From NCBI GenBank assembly GCA_944372795.1, contig CALWAF010000001.1, forward strand, positions 128,390-192,389: a DNA stretch of 64,000 nucleotides, given 5' to 3'. Below, one piece after another: positions 17,654-23,749 of this stretch; the stretch's first letter is position 1, and each line of letters opens with the position of its first letter. A model generated the notes under the pieces. That model made no database searches. It saw only the letters and a list, made by a program, of their open reading frames with translations, and had not been told where the DNA came from. The stretch comes from an uncultured Clostridia bacterium. GTDB lineage: Bacteria > Bacillota > Clostridia > Christensenellales > CAG-917. The translations under genes and the position numbers were made by a program.

Positions 17654-18930
17654 ACGACCTCTTTTTTGCCTGTCACATACTCATAAATCAAAGACTTTTT
17701 GTATTCTTTGAGTTGGTCTATCTGTTCATTGCGAATTGCAATCATTTCGTCAATCTTTGCGCACTTATCGTCAAGATAATCGGCTATTTTTTGTTGCTCC
17801 GAAGCACTCGGAAATAGCACGGTAACTCTCGACAAAATATTTTTTGAAATGCTGAATACTTTAATTCCAGACACACGCGACCGTAGTTGACTTCTCCAAC
17901 AATCCGATAAAAACAGATACGCAAGATATTTGTTTGAAGTAGTCATTCTACTTTTTAAAATAATCGAGTGATAGCCCGCAAAAATTACATCATTATCGTT
18001 GATATAAACAAAATCACCAACGCCTGATAAATCTTCAGATGTATCAGCGAAAATAAAATCACCAACTTTTACTATAGAATTTGAGTGACTATCAACATAC
18101 ACACTATCTACAAATCTATACATATCGTTGACTATGCGAGTGGAGATATTGAATTTTGCATGTATTTGTCCATAACTGATAACTTTTTCCCCACTGACTC
18201 TCAAATCTTCTTTTGTAATAGGCAGCCCTTTGCCGAAGTCGAACAATGATTTTAAAGTCATTATCTCCCAACATTCTGGGATTTTGCCTATCCACTCTAT
18301 TCCGCTGTCTTTCATGGGGGCGGAGGGGTCAAGACCTTTGGTGACGGCTTCGGTGATGACGGACTGCTTGTACGCCTTCAACTCCTCAATCATCTTCTCT
18401 TCCGTCTGCACCAGCTCGTCAATCTCCGCGCACTTCCCGTCCAAAAAATCCGCTATCTTCTTCTGCTCCGCAATAGGGGGTACAGGAACATTTATTCTTC
18501 TCATCAAGTCCCACTTGGTTGACCACAAATCAGCAACAATTCCGGTGCCCCATCTATAAAACTCTTCCGCAAATCCATAATTGTTGAACAAATAAGACGA
18601 ATACAAGCTATCTATTTCACCGTGTGGCACCAAAACCAAATTTATCAACGAAACGGAACCGTCATATGATGAAAGTCCACAAGACTGCTTGCGGTCAGAA
18701 CGCGAATTTATCACAAAATCCCCGCGACGTACGAGTTTTCTGCCCTCGTGGGCATTTGACTTGGCAACTTCATCCAACTGCGGAACAACCCCTGATTTTG
18801 TTACAGACAAAGGGGCATAATCATAATCACTTACTTTTTCATTTCTGTTTTCGAAATGTCTGCCAATAGATTCAATTCCCCATTTTTCAGGGATTTCACC
18901 TATCCACTCTATTCCGCTCTCTTTCATCAT
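17650..18930 (-). CDS. hsdS: Type I restriction-modification specificity subunit S
   Basis: DNA-recognition subunit of about 426 aa with two target-recognition domains separated by conserved helices. The repeated entry motif KESGIEWIGEIP near residue 3 and KDSGIEWIGKIP near residue 209 marks the start of each half, and each half ends in a QQKIADYLD-type spacer helix. The start at 18930 overlaps the stop of the HEPN gene (ATGA); an upstream ATG at 18954 is possible. The bipartite target cannot be read from the sequence. Confidence 0.95.
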   Translation of the reverse strand: MMKESGIEWIGEIPEKWGIESIGRHFENRNEKVSDYDYAPLSVTKSGVVPQLDEVAKSNAHEGRKLVRRGDFVINSRSDRKQSCGLSSYDGSVSLINLVLVPHGEIDSLYSSYLFNNYGFAEEFYRWGTGIVADLWSTKWDLMRRINVPVPPIAEQKKIADFLDGKCAEIDELVQTEEKMIEELKAYKQSVITEAVTKGLDPSAPMKDSGIEWIGKIPECWEIMTLKSLFDFGKGLPITKEDLRVSGEKVISYGQIHAKFNISTRIVNDMYRFVDSVYVDSHSNSIVKVGDFIFADTSEDLSGVGDFVYINDNDVIFAGYHSIILKSRMTTSNKYLAYLFLSDCWRSQLRSRVSGIKVFSISKNILSRVTVLFPSASEQQKIADYLDDKCAKIDEMIAIRNEQIDQLKEYKKSLIYEYVTGKKEVV

Positions 18931-19661
18931 TCGCATTTCGTCGCAATATCCCAAGTTATTTTATCGTAAATTTCTCTGTGGTTCTTTTTCAGCTCATTAT
19001 GCACCTTTATATCAAAACACAAATTGCTGACATCACCTTTGTTTATCGGCTCTAAACTGCTCAGCACACCGTCAAATAAGACCTCAATTTTATTCAGTAT
19101 TTTTTTCATCACTTTGAACAATTTCATCAAATCTTCCAGTTGAAGGGTGAAGCCTTTCATTGTTCTGTCCGTATCGGTAAAATGTGCAAAATAGTTGTCT
19201 CGCCAATGTTTCAGATTCGTTATCTCATTACTGTGTTTTGCACATTCCCCCTCATATACAGCACATGCATCGGCAACATTCTCAAAAGTTATTGATTCGG
19301 TTTTTTGTTCTCTTGTGCCATCGGGCAAAACTTGTTCTCTGACAAATTTTTCCGTAAAAATCAAGTTCCAGTTTGCCTTAACATAATCAAAAAATTTTTT
19401 GAATGATCTTTCATCCGATTCGTAAAAAAATGACGACAAATCTATTGACGCTTTCGTCCACAAACTTTCGATAACCGTATTGGCAAAACTCGGCGATACC
19501 AACTGAAATGCCGTCCACTCTGCTTCATGGCTTGTAAGATAATCCAAAGAAGCAATAGCAATGCTGATTCTATACGCCTTATTGCGATAAAATTCATGGA
19601 ATGACAAATATTTCTTCTGTTGAGAAGACAGAATTTTTTTGTTGTCTTCCTTTTTTATCAT
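18927..19661 (-). CDS. HEPN-type (AbiU2-like) protein
   Basis: Mostly helical 244-aa protein with the motif NLKHWRDNYFAHFTDTD at about 149-165. Arg154 and His160 fit the R-x(4-6)-H signature of HEPN domains, and the surrounding pattern resembles the AbiU2 group linked to abortive infection. HEPN proteins are often RNases activated by infection or paired with an antitoxin. AAGGAG stands upstream of the ATG, inside a duplicated fragment of the hsdM tail. It sits between the HEXXH gene and hsdS. Assignment rests on the motif and context only. Confidence 0.8.
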   Translation of the reverse strand: MIKKEDNKKILSSQQKKYLSFHEFYRNKAYRISIAIASLDYLTSHEAEWTAFQLVSPSFANTVIESLWTKASIDLSSFFYESDERSFKKFFDYVKANWNLIFTEKFVREQVLPDGTREQKTESITFENVADACAVYEGECAKHSNEITNLKHWRDNYFAHFTDTDRTMKGFTLQLEDLMKLFKVMKKILNKIEVLFDGVLSSLEPINKGDVSNLCFDIKVHNELKKNHREIYDKITWDIATKCE

Positions 19662-19666
19662 TGCGC

Positions 19667-19756
19667 TTACTCCTTTATAAGCAACTCCTTCATAAGTTTC
19701 TGTTCACGTGCACCCAGTTCGACTAGGCGAGCGAAGATTTCTTCGCTGGGGCGCGG
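19667..19756 (-). pseudogene. Duplicated 3' end of hsdM (tail fragment)
   Basis: About 78 bases match the 3' end of the intact hsdM gene (20549 to about 20628), with a few mostly silent differences, and encode PRPSEEIFARLVELGARE and the following MKELL before a TAA stop. The fragment has no start of its own. It lies directly upstream of the HEPN gene and carries that gene's ribosome-binding site. The layout hsdM - peptidase - hsdM tail shows that the peptidase gene was inserted at the end of hsdM together with a copy of the tail. Confidence 0.82.
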
Positions 19757-19774
19757 CATTTGATTATTAAATCA

Positions 19775-20548
19775 TCAGCCAGTTTTCTTCCTGTCTGCTT
19801 CGCGTGCCATTATGTTATCTTGCAGTGCACACAGATAAGAGACTGCATTGTTATTCGGAAATGCCGTCCTATACGCCTCTGTATCCAACAGTCTTTTATT
19901 CGCCAATGCATAATCTCGATATTTTATCAATCCCGCAATGTCATTCTTTTTGATTAACTCATACAATTTTACAGTCTCATCGTGTCTGTATTCACGGTTA
20001 GATTGGCTAGTCATTTCTATATGAAGCAGTTCATCATAGCTTGCGCATGCCCCAAGTTTATCCGCGCCAGCATCTTTTTCAATCTCATTTTCCATATACG
20101 GTATTATAAACTGTCTTGCATATTTGGGATTTATTTTATAGAGTGGGAGTCTGCTCCAATTCTGAGATGACAATTTCAAAAAAAATAATGACATAGCCTC
20201 ACAGATTGTTTCTTCCACCCAAGATATGCTGTGCGCATCGGACTGATTGTTGCAAAATATAAAGCAATGTGTTATCTCATGCGCAAGCTGAAACAACATC
20301 TGATTCCATTTATTAAAATGATCTACCGTCAACTCTATGAGATGGACGCCACGCAGCTGGACAGAATCAGTGTAATGCGGTGCACCCAAAGATGGATTTA
20401 TCTGTATATGACAAGGTTTGCAATCGAAATATATCCCTATTGCCTCATAGTAATCGACTACAAACTTACAAAGGCATGCCGCATTTTGCCAGCCATATGT
20501 CTGACTTAATCTGAAATATGAAGAATACAACTTTCCTCTATTATCCAT
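19775..20548 (-). CDS. HEXXH zinc-metallopeptidase-like protein (ImmA/IrrE-like)
   Basis: 257-aa protein with the zinc-binding motif HEITH at residues 90-94 and the downstream glutamates in WVEETICEAMS (about 110-120) that fit a third zinc ligand. ImmA/IrrE-type peptidases of mobile elements cleave repressors, but the flanking sequence is not typical enough to claim that subfamily. The ATG at 20548 lies inside the last codons of hsdM, with AAGGAG seven bases upstream; a TTG one codon earlier is also possible. It is an insertion between hsdM and the rest of the operon. Confidence 0.8.
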   Translation of the reverse strand: MDNRGKLYSSYFRLSQTYGWQNAACLCKFVVDYYEAIGIYFDCKPCHIQINPSLGAPHYTDSVQLRGVHLIELTVDHFNKWNQMLFQLAHEITHCFIFCNNQSDAHSISWVEETICEAMSLFFLKLSSQNWSRLPLYKINPKYARQFIIPYMENEIEKDAGADKLGACASYDELLHIEMTSQSNREYRHDETVKLYELIKKNDIAGLIKYRDYALANKRLLDTEAYRTAFPNNNAVSYLCALQDNIMAREADRKKTG

Positions 20549-22307
20549 CAAGCAACTCCTTCATAAGTTCCTGTTCACGTGCGCCCAGTTCGACTAGGCG
20601 GGCGAAGATTTCTTCGCTGGGGCGCGGAGGAATGTATTTGTAGAACTGCCGCGTGAACGGGATTTCGTAACCGATTTTCGTCTTGCTTTCGTCAATCCAC
20701 GCGTCGGGGGCATAGGGCAAGACATTCTTTGCCATATACTCGTCAAAAGGCGTGCCCCAAGGGATGACCTCGGTGTCGCGCAAGGCCGTGTCGGGCTGTT
20801 TTGCTCCCTTTTTCAACACGAGTTCCCCTTTCTCGTCACGCAGGGGGCGTTCCACCACAACTTTGCTGTACTTGAAGAAGTCGTCGTCGAAGATTTTGCA
20901 CTCGACGCGTTTGCCGTCCCTTTCCCACACGCCGTCCTCGAAGGCGAGGTAACACTCCTTGATGAGTGTGATACACGCGCTTGTGAACTCGTTGCGTTTG
21001 TTGCCGAGCGACTTGCGGCGTTTTTCGGAACAGGCGCTTGCGTCTATCAACTGCACTTTGCCGGCGCGTTTGGTGTACGGTTTGTTTTTGCTGACCAGCC
21101 ATATATAGGTGGCAATGCCTGTGTTGTAGAACATATCGTTGGGCAACTGCACTATGGCTTCCAGCCAATCGTTTTCAAGCAGATAGCCGCGTATGTTGCT
21201 CTGCCCGCTGCCCGCGTCGCCGCTGAAAAGCGGAGAACCGTTCTGAATGATTGCCATTCTGCCCGTGTCTTTGAGTTTCGCCACGCCGTTGAGCATAAAA
21301 AGCTGTTGTCCGTCCGACACGGGAGGAAGCCCGACGGAGAACCGCCCGCCCGCTTTCTTGCTCTCTGCCTCGACTGCCGCTTTTTCTTTCTTCCACTCGA
21401 TGCCAAATGGCGGATTGGAAATGATGTAGTCAAAGGTGAAGCCCGCAAACGCGTCTTTGGACAGCGTGTCGCCGTGTTTCATATTCTCGGCGTTTCCGCC
21501 TTTTATCAGCATATCAGATTTCGCTATTGCAAAAGTCTCTTCGTTGAGTTCCTGCCCGAAACATTTCACGCTGGCGTCGGGGTCTATATCTTCCAAGCGT
21601 TCCGTCATACAGCCGAGCATTTGGCTCGTTCCCATTGCCATATCGTAGACGGTGGTAGTTATGCCCTCTTTGCGCAGTCTTTCTTCGTCCTCGCCGATGA
21701 GCAAGTCGGTCATAAGGTAAATGACGTCACGCGCCGTAAAGTGCGCTCCCGCCTGCTCGTCGTACGATTCGCTGAACTTCCGCACAAGCTCCTCGAATAT
21801 GTAGCCCATATCCGTGCTGGTGACCTTTTCGGGATTGAGGTCGGCTTTTTGCGAGCAGAACTCCGAAATCACGAGATAAAGCAGGTCGTTGTCCTCCATC
21901 TTCTTTATCTCGTCTTCGAATTTGAAATTGTTGATTATGTCGATGACGTTGTCGCTGAAACCTTGAAGATACGACCTAAAGTTGTCCGCTATGTTGAACT
22001 CGTCGGAAAGCAGTTTTTCAAGCGTAAATCTGCTGGTGTTGTAAAACAGGTATCCCGACGCCCTTCTCAAAAAACCATCCTTGACTTCTATGCCCTTGGA
22101 TTTCAGTTCTTCGTTTTTCGAAATTACGGCCTCTTTTGTCGGCGCCAGCGCATCGCTGAAACGCTTTATAACGCACATTGGCAATATAACTTTTCCGTAT
22201 TCGTGCGGTTTGTAAACGCCCACCAGTTTGTCGGCTATCGCCCAAATAAGGTTGGCTTTTTCCTGTACGTTTATCGTTGTCTGCTTTTCTCTTTTGTCCT
22301 GTGTCAT
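20541..22307 (-). CDS. hsdM: Type I restriction-modification DNA methyltransferase subunit M
   Basis: N6-adenine methyltransferase (589 aa from the ATG at 22307). The N-terminal helical domain (about 20-160) precedes the catalytic domain, with a degenerate SAM-binding motif I DMAMGTSQM at 222-230, FGQELN at 250-255, and the catalytic NPPF at 298-301. Motif I usually reads D-P-x-x-G-T-G-x, so DMAMGTSQM is unusual. The C-terminal tail ending MKELLDG is duplicated downstream. It is the first gene of the operon and has its own promoter. An in-frame start at 22379 is rejected because the promoter lies inside that extension. Confidence 0.97.
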   Translation of the reverse strand: MTQDKREKQTTINVQEKANLIWAIADKLVGVYKPHEYGKVILPMCVIKRFSDALAPTKEAVISKNEELKSKGIEVKDGFLRRASGYLFYNTSRFTLEKLLSDEFNIADNFRSYLQGFSDNVIDIINNFKFEDEIKKMEDNDLLYLVISEFCSQKADLNPEKVTSTDMGYIFEELVRKFSESYDEQAGAHFTARDVIYLMTDLLIGEDEERLRKEGITTTVYDMAMGTSQMLGCMTERLEDIDPDASVKCFGQELNEETFAIAKSDMLIKGGNAENMKHGDTLSKDAFAGFTFDYIISNPPFGIEWKKEKAAVEAESKKAGGRFSVGLPPVSDGQQLFMLNGVAKLKDTGRMAIIQNGSPLFSGDAGSGQSNIRGYLLENDWLEAIVQLPNDMFYNTGIATYIWLVSKNKPYTKRAGKVQLIDASACSEKRRKSLGNKRNEFTSACITLIKECYLAFEDGVWERDGKRVECKIFDDDFFKYSKVVVERPLRDEKGELVLKKGAKQPDTALRDTEVIPWGTPFDEYMAKNVLPYAPDAWIDESKTKIGYEIPFTRQFYKYIPPRPSEEIFARLVELGAREQELMKELLDG

Positions 22308-22350
22308 GTCTCGCTCGTGCGCGTAGCGCGTTAATATGTTTAACAAAGAA

Positions 22351-22379
22351 ATATTATCACATTTCGCGCGACAAAACAA
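22351..22379 (-). promoter_or_regulatory. Promoter of the hsd operon
   Basis: Minus strand -35 TTGTTT, 17-bp spacer, -10 TAATAT, 43 bases before the hsdM start. Confidence 0.72.
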
Positions 22380-22475
22380 TATGCACGTTCATAAAAACTT
22401 TTTTTATCTTATATCCGCAGTTTTGCAATCGTAACATCGTTACTTCAGACAATACGGCTATGCAATGACGATGAG

Positions 22476-22536
22476 ACGTGTGCTTGTCTTATACAAGTGG
22501 CGGCGCGCTGGCGCGCTCCGCCAGACAAGCACACGT
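22476..22536. repeat. 61-nt two-level inverted repeat in the island's regulatory region
   Basis: Outer arms ACGTGTGCTTGTC (22476-22488) and GACAAGCACACGT (22524-22536) pair perfectly; inner arms TGGCGG/CCGCCA with GCGC/GCGC lie at 22498-22523. A 22-base near-copy of the left arm region (two mismatches) recurs at about 22753-22774. The rest of 22308-22736 holds only the hsd promoter. It could be a transfer, replication or regulator-binding site. Confidence 0.8.
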
Positions 22537-22736
22537 AAACCGACAGTTACGCAAGCCGCAAAGAAATGCTGCGGTTGCGGAGCCGTCCCCGCTGAACCGC
22601 TCGGGATCCGGCATCCGCTTATCCCGCCGTCATGAATTTCCGGTTTTCGGTTTTGATTTTTACTCAATTCCTTCATATTGTCCATTGAGTTTTCGGTTGA
22701 AGTGCTGTCCGAAGATATAAGCCTTTCACAATTCCG

Positions 22737-22970
22737 TTATCCGCCCATGCAACCCTTACGTGCGCTTGTCTTATACGAGTAAGGCGATACATCGGCATTT
22801 TGAAAGGACCGTTTCTTTTCTTTCGGCGCGTTGAAATATTCATTTATCCGCAATTCGAGCGAAGACGCGAAGAGGTCGTATTCCTCATCGGGCATATTCT
22901 CAATATCAGGGCTTCCTACGGCATAGACGGTTATACCCAAAGGATTTCTCGGGACCTCTATTCTTTCCAA
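22737..22970 (-). CDS. Small 77-aa protein of unknown function
   Basis: Not recognised. TTG start with AAGGAGGTG seven bases upstream, which strongly supports translation. The N-terminal half is regular (GITVYAVGSPD, then EEYDLFASSLELRINEYF as a likely amphipathic helix) and the last 25 residues look disordered. It lies downstream of the sigma-like gene on the same strand, separated by 32 bases. Small ORFs in this position near serine recombinases are often excision or regulatory factors, but nothing here proves that. Confidence 0.65.
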   Translation of the reverse strand: MERIEVPRNPLGITVYAVGSPDIENMPDEEYDLFASSLELRINEYFNAPKEKKRSFQNADVSPYSYKTSARKGCMGG

Positions 22971-23002
22971 TGTTTCACCTCCTTCTCAAAATGTCGTTTA
23001 TG

Positions 23003-23269
23003 TCAGTCGCTCAATGCGGCTTGAAAGTATTGCAGAATACTTTTGTTTTTTTGTCGTATATATTCGACGCTGAAATGCGTATATTCCGCGGTGGCTTCCT
23101 GCGTGAGTCCTTGAACATACAGGCAGAAATAAATCCGATACAAATCCAACGGCGCGTCGCTTATCATATCCGCGTACTTTTTTACAAGGGTTATCGCCTT
23201 ATGCGGAAGAACGGAAAAAGCCGCATCGAAATCCGTCTTGTTTGCGTAGTACAGACGGACTGTTTTCAA
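23003..23269 (-). CDS. Sigma-70 region 4-like helix-turn-helix protein
   Basis: 88-aa protein, TTG start with AGGTGA just upstream. The C-terminal half (YFCLYVQGLTQEATAEY, then VEYIRQKNKSIL) reads as a helix-turn-helix of the sigma factor region 4 kind found in small ORFs of clostridial mobile elements. Such proteins usually regulate element genes. It is transcribed away from the recombinase, with the large inverted repeat in between. Confidence 0.75.
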   Translation of the reverse strand: MKTVRLYYANKTDFDAAFSVLPHKAITLVKKYADMISDAPLDLYRIYFCLYVQGLTQEATAEYTHFSVEYIRQKNKSILQYFQAALSD

Positions 23270-23422
23270 TTCTCACCTAATTTTTTCGAGCGTCATTGCC
23301 TTCCTCCCTTTTGCGTGCTTGAAGTTTAACGGTTAAATTCGCAAACTTTTTTGCGACATTTACGATTTTCGGGAAAAGATTACATGCCGAATATGCAGAT
23401 TTTTTGCACATTGGAAAAAGTT

Positions 23423-23611
23423 GTGTAAAAACAGCGGCTTTCGGCACCGAATTTTGGGGAGAGCGCTGTGCCTGTCAAAGGCGCACAACAATTTTGTCTT
23501 AATTCGTAGAAACAACACTGCAAATTTTTGTGCGTCCCTTCGGGCAAACCTTTGACAGTCCGCGTTTCTCTCTCCCCGTTTCGGTTGTTGCCGAAAGGCG
23601 CTGTTTCACAC
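23423..23611. repeat. Long (189-nt) imperfect inverted repeat upstream of the recombinase
   Basis: Consecutive paired blocks fold the whole segment into one hairpin: AAACAGCG/CGCTGTTT, CTTTCGGCA/TGCCGAAAG, ACCGAA/TTCGGT, GGGGAGAG/CTCTCCCC and CTGTCAAAGG/CCTTTGACAG, with a loop of about 65 bases. It fills most of the 480-base gap 23270-23749. No convincing ORF spans it. It could be a MITE-like remnant or a control region for the recombinase. Confidence 0.75.
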
Positions 23612-23749
23612 GGTACGGCAATTGCATCGGTTCGTTGGGTTTCCATACGGCTGACTTGCGTTTTATCCTCGGAGTTCTACGCACTGTATGCCTGTTTGCC
23701 TTTGCCGTAAAAAGGTATTCTAAAAGAAAAAATCAGGAGGTATCCGAAA

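Noticed and set aside
23380-23646. 88-codon minus-strand ORF across the long inverted repeat
   Set aside because: No ribosome-binding site, composition dictated by the palindrome, no recognisable protein pattern.
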